A stretch of DNA of 64,000 bases from Eucommia ulmoides (taxonomy: Eukaryota > Streptophyta > Magnoliopsida > Garryales > Eucommiaceae): contig JAENRU010000487.1 of the NCBI GenBank assembly GCA_016647705.1, positions 1,116,001 through 1,180,000 of the forward strand, read 5' to 3'. A program made the position numbers and the translations under genes. Numbering within the stretch: the stretch's first letter is position 1; each line of letters starts with the position of its first letter. The notes under the pieces are model-generated. The model was not told the DNA's origin. It saw only the letters and a program-made list of their open reading frames with translations, and did not search any database. Shown one piece after another: positions 24,891 to 36,189 of the stretch.

Positions 24891-25330
24891 GCGAAATACA
24901 TTTTAAACCCTCTAACTATTGACACGTTTCTATGTAGTCTAATAAGTTTTTTCGTTTCAGTTTAAACCTTTTAAGTATGCACTCGGTTTTAAATGGTCAT
25001 TCTGTTAGATTTTTCATTCAAACTAACAGAAATAACCTTTTTAAAGGGGTAAAATAGTTATTTTATATATATCTGTTTTTTTTTTCTTTTTTTTTTTTTC
25101 CTTTGTTCTTTTCCATATCGTTCCCTCTCTTTCTCTCTCACACACACCCACACTCTCACTCTCACAGAGCAACAATGGCCTCACAAACACTGGGGGTGGT
25201 ACCAGAACATCAACAACTCTCTGCCGGTAGGATGTTTTTGCATAGAAATTAAAAAAAGGCTAAAACTTATGTTTTGGCCAAAGTCATGCTTTATTGCAAA
25301 ATGACATCTGCGATGGATAGTAGTAGGAAG
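24891..25330. other. Repeat-like segment with exon-like 5' end at 25175
   Basis: The first part reads like a common plant repeat ('attttaaaccctctaact' and so on). A pyrimidine-rich leader then leads to an ATG at 25175 with 17 open codons up to a possible donor at 25227 (GCCG|GTAGG). No downstream exon was recognised, so this is not called a gene. Confidence 0.3.
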
Positions 25331-26571
25331 TGTTGGTGATAATTACTGAAATTTCAAAATAAATACTTAAATATCATGGAATATATCATGGAATAAAACT
25401 AATAATTGTTAAACAATATTAATGTGAATATGAACTAATCATGTGTGGGTAGTAAAAGCAAAATATGAAAATTATGTGAAGCAATTTAAAGTGTATACTA
25501 AACTAGAATCGTGACGTTGACGTTTACGTAACGGAAACGGAAATCACAACAGAGAAAGGAAGTCAACGTTTACATAATAGAAATATAAGAAGTCGTTATG
25601 ACAGAATGTGTTAATATTTATGTAACAGAAACAGTGTATTAAATGTTAAATAAATATTCGAACAATGAATAGAATTGAAGTAGATCAAGGCTAGAGTTTG
25701 ACTTTATACTCTTAAAGCAGATTCGCGCCCCCATACTGGTGTTAATGGTTAAATGAACGTCTGTCTCCCAGAGTACAACGATCTTCAAGTTTTTGTTACA
25801 AATATTTAAAACCAAAAACTTCGGCGAACTAAGTTTGTGCTTGAACTCTCACAAAATTATAAATGTTTTGTATTTTGGTGGTGATATGAAGTGATAATAT
25901 TGTGAATAAGACGAAGTGTAAAGTCTCCTATTTATAGAAGACCAAATGATACCATTGAATAGATACAACTTTGGAAAGATATTTGTTCGCGTGAATGTTG
26001 ACGCGAACCGTCACCTAATGAACCTTCATATCTATTTATTGGTGTTAATTCAAAATTAATTGTTGAGCAGTTAATTAACTGCTCAACTTCCACTTAATTA
26101 AACTTTAAACTATTTTGATGGGTTAAGATCTGAGCCGACTCGGATCAAACCCAAACGCTACCCAGATCCGGCCCAAACCCTATCCAAATATGGATAGAAT
26201 TGACCCGATCCGAACTCCAACTTGGCCCAATTCGAGTTTGAATGTTTGATGGCTATTGGTTTGCTTTTGTTCCCAACTTATAAGTTGAAACAAACTTGAG
26301 TTTTTCCTCCACGACTAATGTGGGATAACTGTAATTTAAAACTCAAATTCCCCATTCTCAAGTAATGTGGGATAGCTCACTCATTATATCGTCAACCAAT
26401 CTCAAATGAATTCTATTGAGAATTAAAATCTCATTCAATTTTTATTTTTTTTTACATATAAATATACTATGTCGATCCTCAAACGACAATAAACGCAATA
26501 GAATAATAACCCGATTAATTTAATTAATGAGTCTTACTTTAATTAAGCAATTAAAGTATCGAAAAATTCTA
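25331..26571 (-). mobile_element. Probable solo LTR (1.24 kb)
   Basis: It starts TGTTGGTGATAATTACTG and ends ATTCTA, flanked by GGAAG on the left and AGAAG on the right (five bases, one mismatch). A minus-strand TATA-like 'ctataaataggag' lies at about 25925-25940, which fits an LTR read on the minus strand. The interior includes the 'gcgcccccatactgg' and 'aatgtgggata' phrases found in LTRs. No coding. The altered last base and imperfect duplication keep confidence moderate. Confidence 0.55.
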
Positions 26572-26576
26572 AGAAG

Positions 26577-27016
26577 TGAGAGAGAGATAGAGAGGAATGG
26601 ATTGCAAGGTTAGATTTAGGGAGAAACACAATAAACACGTAAAATACTGAGACAAACGGTCATAAACATTATGAAATTTGAAATTTCATGTACCATATCA
26701 GTATATTGCTCTGCTATTCTAGCCAATAGATTCAGCGTAATTACCAAGTAGACATATGAAAAATAGTTAAAGAAAAGCCATATGAAAACTTGAAAACACA
26801 AAGACCTAATTAACGAAAAAAATGAACAGCCTATTTGGTCATAAATCTCATATCCTAAGTGTATTTTTCAATTCTAGTTACACTTCATACAAAACAGGGT
26901 GTTAAGCCTTGAATTCTATTGTTTGTTTTAGTAGCCTAATATTGTTATCTAAACCCAACTAATCACCGATAAAAAAAACATGAGACTATGGATATTATGC
27001 TTACTTTCATGGAAAC
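26577..27016. other. Intergenic, no gene seen
   Basis: Low-copy-looking AT-rich sequence between the probable solo LTR and the Tat element. No exon or RNA gene was recognised. Confidence 0.4.
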
Positions 27017-27824
27017 TGTTGGTGTCGAAAAATAATCAACCAGCAGTATGGCCCGGTCACTCTCTGACGTGGAGGGCTGAGTAGGATCCGGGGAGAATCT
27101 TCATCCTTTTATGGCCTGCAACCAGGGCCGAGCAGGTGGTGTCACCCGGCCTGAATCCGAGTTTATCTATTGTTTTTCTTCTCTTCTTCCTCAAGCCGCT
27201 GTCCGGGCTATTAAGGCAATGTCTGGCCTAGCTCCAAGACCCAATTCCCTGCACACAGGACAGGCCGGGGATGTTCCCGGTGAGTCCCCTCCGACATGAG
27301 AGTAAGAGCTTGGAGGGAAGAGTTTAGGTCGCATGGATAAATTGGTTACCTCTTGGTTAATGTCCATGGAATTATCGAATCAATCCCCCAGTGTGTTGGA
27401 GAAGCCTCCTCTTTATAGGGCTAGAACGTGATTAGTGATCTAAGAAATTAGGGAATTAAGCCCAATTAACACTAACGGGTCAGGCCTGTGGCCGACACAG
27501 TGGTTTTAGCGATTTGGGCCTGGGCCTTGGGCCTACTACTCACCAAGGGGGGAAGCCCATGGGCCAAGTCTGTTGGGTTAGCCAGGTCGGCATGCGGGAC
27601 CGTTACTGAGATCGGGATTATGCACCGACCTCCCATACTGGACTTCTAAGGAGGCAAATTGGGGGCCCGAACCGAGGTCTTCATCATGAATTCCAGCCTG
27701 ACGATCATCTCGGGCTAACTGCACACCGGGCTAGTCAGATCGTTTGGTGACGTGGTTATGTCGACTTGGCATTTTTTTATCTAGGTGGCTGACACGGAGC
27801 TTAGGCCTAATTTTACCCACATCA
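27017..27824 (-). repeat. 3' LTR of the Tat element
   Basis: On the minus strand it begins TGATGTGGGTAAAATT and ends CGACACCAACA, which gives TG..CA ends. A purine run (minus strand GCTTGGGAGGTAAC) directly outside its start fits a polypurine tract. A minus-strand TATA-like 'ctataaagaggagg' lies near 27410-27425. With no partner LTR in the window, the inner boundary rests on the polypurine tract. Confidence 0.65.
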
Positions 27825-28077
27825 GTTACCTCCCAAGCCTTAGCGTGGAAGGAGGAGGCGAGATGCTAAGGGTTTCCAGACCGCTGTTGTCATTGAGGTG
27901 AAATCAGAAGCTCGGCTATCTAGGTCAAGCCGGTGGAAGAAAAAAGCTCAGGTGGCGATTAAAGGCTTCCGCTAAAAGCTAGAAAGACAATAACGGTGGA
28001 TGATTGACGCGTGGCCTGACAACGCTATGCTCGAGGTGCTGCGATCCATCCGATTAGAGCAACGATTCAACTTCCCG

Positions 28078-28100
28078 GTTGGCTATAAATAGGCACCCCC
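28078..28100 (+). promoter_or_regulatory. TATA box driving the antisense ORF of the Tat element
   Basis: The plus-strand sequence GGCTATAAATAGGCACCCCC holds a consensus plant TATA box about 30 bp upstream of the ATG at 28116. It points opposite to the element's own gag-pol direction and so gives the antisense ORF a plausible promoter of its own. Confidence 0.6.
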
Positions 28101-28115
28101 TTTACTCATCCACTC

Positions 28116-28814
28116 ATGCATCCAAATATCGTAATAGCTCCGAACGACCTGAGAGCACGGTATTATTCCTTCATCCATTCACATCATGTCAAAATTTCTG
28201 GGGGTTACACCTCGTTTGATTCCAAGGCGACCAGGTCAGACTCCCCGATCTTAGCAATTGAGCTCAGCTCGTCTGCTACTCCAGATAAGCTAATGTCCTC
28301 GGCCTCAGAGAGGGCCCGCAGCTCGGGTGAGGCTTGGCCCTCTCATTCCGAGGAAGTGACGAGAAGTCCGAGGAGAAGAAAGGCTAGGAGTGAAGTCAGA
28401 TCCTCTGGGGCTCCGGGGGTTGTCCCTAGGGCGGGCTCTCCCGTTATGCATGGCCTTGAGGGCCCGACAGTCTTGGGAGAGGGGCCTTCAGACCAGACCA
28501 GGCCAATTGGTGCGGCACCTATCCCGTCGGTTTGTGAGGTTTCCTCATTTGCGCCGGTTTGGGGGTCTCAATCCGTCCTGATGGAGAAGCAGGTCAGGTC
28601 GTTCAAGTCCAAGTACTCCTTCCCAAGCGGGGTAGTAGTGAGGGCTCCTAATGAGGGAGAGCGGGCCTGTGATCCCCCTAAAGGCTTCATCACGGTCTAC
28701 GATGAGCACTTTCTAGGAAGCCTGAGATTTTTCATCCATCACTGGGTGATAAAGGTCTATTGGGACCTGGGGCTGTGTCATCACAGCTTGGTCCCAACAG
28801 TATGCAGTTTGTAG
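28116..28814 (+). CDS. N-terminal part of Tat-element antisense ORF ('gypsy type transposon' domain)
   Basis: This frame of 232 codons has a serine/arginine-rich N-terminal half (to about residue 120). A segment around residues 165-232 ('SKYSFPSGVVVRAP', 'PPKGFITVYDEHF', 'LRFFIHHWV') matches the pattern of the plant domain known as putative gypsy-type transposon (PF04195 as I recall it). That domain is found in extra ORFs of Tat-lineage elements, and its role is unknown. It belongs to the fossil element and is broken; further parts of the same antisense unit are seen downstream on both sides of the nested insertion. Confidence 0.7.
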   Translation: MHPNIVIAPNDLRARYYSFIHSHHVKISGGYTSFDSKATRSDSPILAIELSSSATPDKLMSSASERARSSGEAWPSHSEEVTRSPRRRKARSEVRSSGAPGVVPRAGSPVMHGLEGPTVLGEGPSDQTRPIGAAPIPSVCEVSSFAPVWGSQSVLMEKQVRSFKSKYSFPSGVVVRAPNEGERACDPPKGFITVYDEHFLGSLRFFIHHWVIKVYWDLGLCHHSLVPTVCSL

Positions 28815-29623
28815 TGGCCGCTTATGTCATTTTTTTGGCTGAGGGCATCACACCATTTCTTGAACTATTCTAGTCTCTTTTCGCGGCAAAATCCATACCC
28901 AGCGAGAAAGGGTAGTGCTACATCACAGCCCAGAACAAGTTCCTTAAGGGCTATGATGAGTCCATCAAGGATTGGAAACCCAAATTCTTTTTCCTTGGAT
29001 GAGAGGGGTGGCAACACATCCCGACAGCCGACACAGACTACCCCGTTCAAATGCACTGAGGCATCGTAGATATGTTTCAGATCCTGGATCAACCTGATTG
29101 GCCGCTTAGCGACCCGGTCTTCACATTCACGCGAGTCGATCTAATTTCCTAACTTACTTTCTTGTTTTTCCAATTACGAAGAAATATACCCCTAGCCCGG
29201 AGGTTGAAACAGATCGGGAGGTTATGCTCTGAACTTCGTTCATGCACGTCAAATCGTTGCTGACCTCGTGCCTGTACGATCTATATTTCTGGAGCAACTC
29301 GTCCTTGCTTTTACCGACCTTGAAAACGGATTCTGAGAACAATAAATGTCCCCACCTTGGCCGGCCCAGTTATATCAGTTTTGTTTACCGGTCTGTGTTA
29401 ATTTTTTGTCTCGTTTTTTGCAATCATGGACTTAGCGGCGATGCAACAGGCTGCCCAACAAAGGCGGGCTCAAAAGAAGACCACCGGCAAGTCCAGTTCT
29501 CAAGAGGCAGCAACAGCCCCTACCCCTCAAGCACGGGCCACTCCCCAGGGGACCTCGGCGAGAGCAGCAGCGGAGGTGAGAGCGGCAACCCCTCCGACCT
29601 GGGCCCAAGCTGCGTCGGCCACC

Positions 29624-31327
29624 TGGTGGCCGCAATTAATGCGCTGCCACTGTCACCTCAAGTGTACGGATCAAGTTTTAGTATAATAGACCTTTCGGTC
29701 GAGTATTGTATCTACAGGGATTGGTTGAGATTACTATCGAGTACCACGATTGTTATAACCGACTTTATCTAGGCGACAAAAATGGAATATAAAATTAAAT
29801 AATAATACTAATATACTAATTTAACTATACTAATATTGTATTGAGATAGTTATGGGATGAATTATTTAGAGATTAACTTTATTTATTTAAACGCGTTTGA
29901 TTTCATTTAGTTCACAATAATGGTGTTCGACATATTTGACAATCTCGATATCTAAAACTCTTCCACCACCTCTCCCGAGTATAAGACGAGGGATATAATG
30001 CAACTTCGATTCAATGAAGAAGTCCCCCTCAACGTCTTAACAACCCTAGGTTGCGTGAGTCTTACCCCAACCTCATCGATTTCACACAAAATCTCAGTTC
30101 GTAAACTCTCTCGCCACCTCTCCCGAGTGTAAGACAAGGGATATAACGTGACTTCGAATCAACGAAGAAGTCCCCCTCAACGTCTTAACGACTCTAGGTC
30201 ACGTGAGTCTCGCCCCAACATCATTGATTTCATGCGTTGTGTTTACCCTATCAACAATCTCAGTTTTAAAACTCCCTTGCCACCTCTCCCAAGTGTAAGA
30301 CAAGGGAATACGTGACTTCGAATCAATGAAAAAGTCACTTTCAACGTCTTAACGACCCTAAGTCACGTGAGTCTTGCCCCAACATCATAGGTTGTCCACA
30401 ATCCTAACCCAACCGGGTTATTAGATCGTGGCGTTTGTTTATTCTAATCCGAACCCCAGATTTGTCAAACCCCGCAATAAACAAACAATATGATAAACAC
30501 ACTCACAATAGCGAAGAACAATCATCAAAGAAATACAACTAAATCAAAACTAAGTTTTTATAAATAATATCCATCCTATACATAATCCATGTTTAACCTA
30601 AGGCCATAGCCATTTATACAATTGAAACTAGACTAAACATGCTCAAACATAAATAAAAGATAAGAAATAAAAGGAAAAACTGATGAACTTAGCCGATATC
30701 CGAAGATTAGTCGCTAAAACCGTCCACCGAACGATTCTCTTTCTCCGCGTGTTGATCTTCTCCTTCCGATATGTTTGAGCACTCCTCATACTCTCTCTAT
30801 ATCCTAACATAAGCCTTAAAGGTTGTAATGGTCGAAGGGTGTGAAGGAGGAAGGAGGAAATGGGTATAAATAGATAAAATATCCAAAATAAATATCTAAC
30901 ACTGCGCAAAGGCTACCCCCGCGGCCATGGGATTCACCACCGCGGTCGTGGAGTATGTCGGTTAAGGGCTCACCGAGGCGATAGATTAGGAAAAGTTTCT
31001 GTTGGTTCACTACTGCGGCCATGGATCTCAGCGCCGCGGCGGTAGACATTCAGCAAGAAATCAACTCTCTGCATCTTCACCGCCGCGACAGAGGTCTAGA
31101 CGCCACGGCGGTGAGCTTCTTTCACAATATTATCTTCTTGCTTGTTTTTCTACCGTTCTCGATACGATTTGATCGTTTATGCTCCGATTTCATACATTTT
31201 CACCCTACACACCTGTTTTAATACAAAAAGAATAAAAACATATTAAAACTTAACACAAATGTATTAAACATACTCGAAAACTAACAAATTCGGTTTGGAA
31301 ATATATATAGATAATTTACACCTATCA
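29624..31327 (-). repeat. 3' LTR of the nested element
   Basis: Plus-strand ends are TGGTGGCCGCAATTAATG and TTACACCTATCA. It contains three repeated 'ctctcccgagtgtaagac' blocks (about 29970, 30120, 30285) and a GC-rich zone of CCGCGGC palindromes (30915-31115). Confidence 0.85.
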
Positions 31328-33139
31328 AATACCCTCAAACTCGAAATTTTACTAGTCCTTGAACAAAACACCCACACAATACAAGAAAATATAAAAATTA
31401 ATTACGAAATTAAAAACTAAAAACGAAAAACACTAAAAACAAAAATGTGTAAATTTTGATTATCATCTACCGGCCGAAAGATTTTTCCTCATCGGCCCCC
31501 AATCCTATCAAGTTCAAGCATAAATCACACCATGTGGTATTCTAGAATTTCAACGTTCAAAAATAGTAAGCGTCATTTTAGATCTTGTTTAAGTGTGTGT
31601 GATTAAATTCAAATATACTATTAGCCATTGATTAGATTGGATTATCCCTAAATATAGTTCATGAATAAAACCTTTAAGGTATAGGGAATCCATACGCCTG
31701 ACCCGGGATCTATTCTCCACTAATGTAGGCTTGGAGGTTCATGAAGATCAGTAGGACTTGATTCAGTTTTGGAATAATGGCCATAAGTATATCGAAAATA
31801 CAAAACAGGTTAATCGTCATTAACGTGATGATACCCGAGGCACATGCTTGGCTCTTTTTCACTTTCGAAACCCTATAGATATAATTGAAACAACCCCGAA
31901 CAATACAATTAAGAACGCCGTACTCATTTGTCATGTCAAAAAGAAATGTAATTTTTTTTTCTAACATAATACATCCCCAAACTCGTTCGAATATTTAAAT
32001 TTTAGGAGTGTGCAAAAATGATTAAGTAACACACCCCCAAACTCATTCGAATTTTTATAATTTTAAGAGTGTGCAAAAATATGAACGACAAACGACAAGC
32101 GAGTACTCGAATACCGAACCAATTTAGAAGTTCGCCCTAAACCCAACCGCTCACATCAAGTAGCAAAATGTTAACTTGATTCACTCACGTTGTGCCTTTG
32201 GTTTAGCGATAAAGGTTTGGAAAAAGTTCAATCGGTTAGGGTATTTGATAAATGTTCAAAAATTGAATTAGCATTTTGGCTTCGACAGGGTAACGAGGGA
32301 TAATGATATTGCATGGTAGGCTTCAAAAAGGCCCAAGCGATTAAATGAATGCCTAAATCATATCTCCTAGACCATATCGCCTAGGATTTCGCCTCGAATT
32401 TCTCCCAAATCAAGTTCTAGAATCCCTATTGTCATGAAATTGAGTGAAGGATAATCAGTTTCAAATCAATTAGATAGTGTTATATTGAGTTTACGTGCTT
32501 GTGCATTTAGGATCTACAATAACTTTTACTAAAACGATACGTTAAGAACACAGAACACACATGAATGAGCGTTAAGCTCGACCTCAAAACAACCAGGGGA
32601 CAGAATCATCATCGGGTAAAAGCCTAGATGACATCAAAACTCAACACAGAACAACAGCTAAACTAAACAAACTAATCCTAAACAAGTATGCATACGATAA
32701 AAACAGTAAAACTTAAGTAATAACATAAACACATACTAAAACATACTACACATCACCACCAACTTAACACAGGCATTGCCTAAAACAACCCATCAGCGAT
32801 CCTAATGACAATATATAGCATGATATTGAAGACGGGGGTTTAGAACACGTACCTGGGAGGCGAGAGGATCTCGCCTTCGACTCAAATTGACGGAGATGGA
32901 TTTAACTTATTTTTTACCCTGGGTTGCCTCCCAAGAAGTGCTTGGTTTAATGTCTTCGGCCCGACACATGCCCTCAAGACTGGCGAGATTTTGCAATGAA
33001 AGGAACACAAGAGTACTTGTCGATCTAACATCTTCAAGCATTCTGTAGGAAAATAAAAACAAAACTACAAACGAAAATTATATACAAAAGAAATGCCTAG
33101 ATTAAAATCGAGTTATTTACACACAATATCAATAACAAT
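31328..33139. other. Internal region of the nested element, no coding seen
   Basis: No gag, protease, RT or integrase motif was found on either strand. Two similar 'aaactcattcgaat' blocks lie near 31975 and 32040. Confidence 0.6.
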
Positions 33140-33237
33140 CAACAAGACAATCCCCGGCAATGGCGCCAAAAACTTGGTGGACGTTGCCGGAAACTGAATA
33201 TGACAACAACCAATCCTCAGCAACGGCGCCAAAAACT
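33140..33237 (-). repeat. Duplicated primer-binding-site region of the nested element
   Basis: The phrase 'ggcgccaaaaacttggtgg' occurs twice, about 70 bp apart (33161 and 33226). Each copy holds a minus-strand TGGCGCC primer-binding start plus the edge of the LTR. Only the right copy abuts a full LTR. Confidence 0.65.
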
Positions 33238-34898
33238 TGGTGGCCGCTATTAATGCGCTGTCACTTTCACCACAAGCATACGGATCAAGTTTTAATATAA
33301 TGGACCTTTCGGTCGGATATCGTATCCACAAGAATTGGTTGAGATTACTATCGAGTACCGCGATTGTCATAACCCGACTTTATCTAGGCGACAAAAATAG
33401 AATATAAAATTAAATATTAATACTAATATACTAATTTAACTATACTAATACTATATTGAGATAGTTATGGGATGTATTATCTAGAGATTAACTTTATTTA
33501 CTTAAACGCGTTCGATTTTGTTTAGTTCACAATAATGGTGTTTGACTTATTTGACAATCTCGGTATCTAAAACTCCTCCACCACCTCTCCCGAGTGTAAG
33601 ACGGGGAATATAACGCAACTTCGAATCAATGAAAAAGTCCTTCTCAATGTCAACCTTAGGTTGCGTGAGTCTTACCTCAACCTCATCGATTGCACACAAA
33701 ATCTCGGTTCGTAAACTCTCTCGCCACCTCTCTCGAGTGTAAGACGAGGGATATAACGTGACTTCGAATCAATGAAGAAGTCCCTCTCGACGTCTTAACG
33801 ACTCTAGGTCACATGAGTCTTGCCCCAATGTTATTGATTTCATGCGTTGTGTTTACCCTATCGACAATCTTAATTCTAAAACTCCCTCGCCACCTCTCTC
33901 GAGTGTAAGATGAGGGAATACACGACTTCGAATCAACGAAAAAGTCCCCTTCAACGTCTTAACAACCCTAGGTTGCGTGAGTCTTGCCCCAACGTCATAA
34001 ATTGTCCACAATCCTAACTCCGATCAGGTTATTGGATCGTGGCGTTTGTTTATTCTAATCCGAATCTGGGATTTGTCAAATCCTGTATTCTCAATATATA
34101 AATCTAAGCACAATAAACAAATAATATGATAAACACACTCACAATATCGAAGAACAATCATCAAAGAAACGCAATTAAACCAAAACTACGTTTTTATAAA
34201 TAATATTCATCACATACATAATCCATGTTTAACCTAAGGCCATAGTTTTTTATACAATTGAAACTAGGCTAAACATGCTCAAACATACATAGAAGATAAG
34301 AAATAAAAGAAAAAACTGATGAACTTAGCTGATATCCGAAGATTAGCCGCTAAAATCGTCCACCGAACGATTCTTCTTCTCCACGTGTTGATCTTCTCCT
34401 TCCGATATGTTTGAGCACTTCTCATACTCTCTCTATATCCTAACATAAGCCTTAAGGGTTGTAATGACCGGAGGGTGTGAAGGAGGAAAAAGGGTATAAA
34501 TAGACAAAATATCTAAAATAAATATCTAACACTGCACAAAGGCCACCGCCGCGGCCGTGGGATTCACCGTCGCGGTGGTGGAGTATGTCAATTAAGGGCT
34601 CGCCAAGGTGATAGAGAAGGCGATGGATTAGGAAAAGTTTCTGCTGGTTCACCGCCGCGGCGGGAGGTCTGGACGCCGCGGCGATGAGTTTCTTTCACAA
34701 TATTGTCTTTTTACTTATTTTTTCACCGTTCTCGATACGATTTAATTATTTGTGCTCCGATTTCATACATTTTCACCCCCCACACATGTTTTAATACAAA
34801 AAGAATAAAAACGTATTAAAACTTAACAAAAACGTATTAAACGTACTCGAAAACTAATAAATTCGGTTTAAAAATATATAGGTAATTTACATCTATCA
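33238..34898 (-). repeat. 5' LTR of the nested element
   Basis: Plus-strand ends are TGGTGGCCGCTATTAATG and TTACATCTATCA. The layout is as in the partner LTR, but the CCGCGG zone (34545-34690) is shorter. Confidence 0.85.
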
Positions 34899-35251
34899 CT
34901 ACCCCTACTGGAGAGAGGAGGAACAAGGCCAAGAGGAAGGCACATGCCGTTGAGACCGTGGCCGAGCCCAGAGGAGGAGCCGACCTAATATCCAGCAAAC
35001 AATCTCATTGATCGTCGACCCTGGCATGACTCCCGATGTCCCACTTCTCGATACCCCGGACATCATCCCGAACTATGTCCACAAGGTAACACCTCCGGAA
35101 GATAGGGATCAGATGAAGAGGAGGCCGAATAATATGCTCGCCGGTGACCTGCTGAGGGACGTCACATCAATAAGTTTCTGCCCGGCATAAATTCTTTACT
35201 TGGGAGAATTTTTTGATTTTCTAATTTCCTTTCCGACTTCTTTCTCCCCCA

Positions 35252-35827
35252 TTGCAGACCCTTTTCAAGGCTGAGAAGCTGACGTACCGCATCCACCAGG
35301 CCAAGAGAAAGGTCGAAGACCTAGAGATGGAGAAGGTCCGCCTCATGGCAGAGCGGGACCGGGAGAAGAAGAAGACACGCGAGCTGGAAGCGTCGGTGAG
35401 CTCGTTAAAAAATAAGGTCGAGGACTTGAGGAGAAAAAATTCATCCCTGATCGGGACTGCCGAGAAGCTTAATGAAAAGCTGAAAAAGGCAGCGGTGGAA
35501 AGGAATAAGACAGTGACCCAGGCCGAGAAGAACGCCATCACGTCCTGGATGAAGAGCCTGGCCTACAAGGACCTCGAGACTAGGATCGGCGACGTCATGA
35601 TGGAGATGGGTTTCAATACCGCGGTCAATTCTGTCTGCCGTCAGTTCCCAAACGTGGATTGCGACAAGATCGAGATGGAGTTTGACCCTCCTGGTCAGGT
35701 CCGACAAAGTGGCAAGACCAGCCTGGGTATCACTCTTGAAATGAAGGTCGAGGGGTCGACGGCAGAGCAAGGTGGAGAGACCGGCACGACTACGGAGGGC
35801 GAGGTCTCTGGGGTGGCTCCCCAATGA
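35252..35827 (+). CDS. Coiled-coil part of the Tat-element antisense ORF
   Basis: The first 100 or so residues are charged heptad-like sequence (many K, E, R with regularly spaced L and V), consistent with a coiled coil. The later part includes 'FNTAVNSVCRQFPNVD' and an acidic tail. It sits on the right side of the nested insertion in the same direction as 28116-28814. Proteins encoded antisense in Tat elements commonly pair an N-terminal gypsy-type domain with a C-terminal coiled coil. Fossil, function unknown. Confidence 0.6.
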   Translation: MQTLFKAEKLTYRIHQAKRKVEDLEMEKVRLMAERDREKKKTRELEASVSSLKNKVEDLRRKNSSLIGTAEKLNEKLKKAAVERNKTVTQAEKNAITSWMKSLAYKDLETRIGDVMMEMGFNTAVNSVCRQFPNVDCDKIEMEFDPPGQVRQSGKTSLGITLEMKVEGSTAEQGGETGTTTEGEVSGVAPQ

Positions 35828-36189
35828 ACAGCCAATCCATCCTGGTTCACTTTGGAGTAGTTGTAACTTTTTAATTCTTTTTTCTTTTTGTTTTTGGTTG
35901 ATGCCCGAGATGGGTTGGTTGTAACAATGGGCTGAAACCCGTGAATTGTACATCAATTTTTTCAATCAATGAAGTTATCATTTGTGTCGGCCTGTGTTGG
36001 ATTAATATTTTTCTCCTTTTTTACTGCTTTGAATGCTTTGATTGTAGGCGGCATGATCTTTGAATAAATGACCGACCAGAATAGTAGAATGTTTAAACAG
36101 TCTGGACCACTTAACAGTTAACAGGATGACATAAATCAACTCGGTTCTTTCTAAATGAGAACCCAATTCTCATTCCGATCGGCCTATCA

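Larger units (their letters stand above)
29624..34898 (-). mobile_element. Nested non-autonomous LTR retroelement, two LTRs, no pol
   Basis: Two LTRs of about 1.7 kb (29624-31327 and 33238-34898) flank 1.9 kb without any recognizable gag or pol. The five bases outside are CCACC and CTACC, a target duplication with one difference. A minus-strand tRNA primer-binding site (TGGCGCCGTTGCTGAGG, near 33215-33230) sits just inside the right LTR, so the element reads on the minus strand. The lack of coding sequence makes it a LARD-like non-autonomous element. The LTRs differ at very roughly one base in ten by eye, so it is an old insertion. It lies inside the antisense ORF of the Tat element. Confidence 0.88.

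Noticed and set aside
35441-35965. Minus-strand 174-codon frame
   Set aside because: Shadow of the plus-strand coiled-coil ORF in the Tat element.
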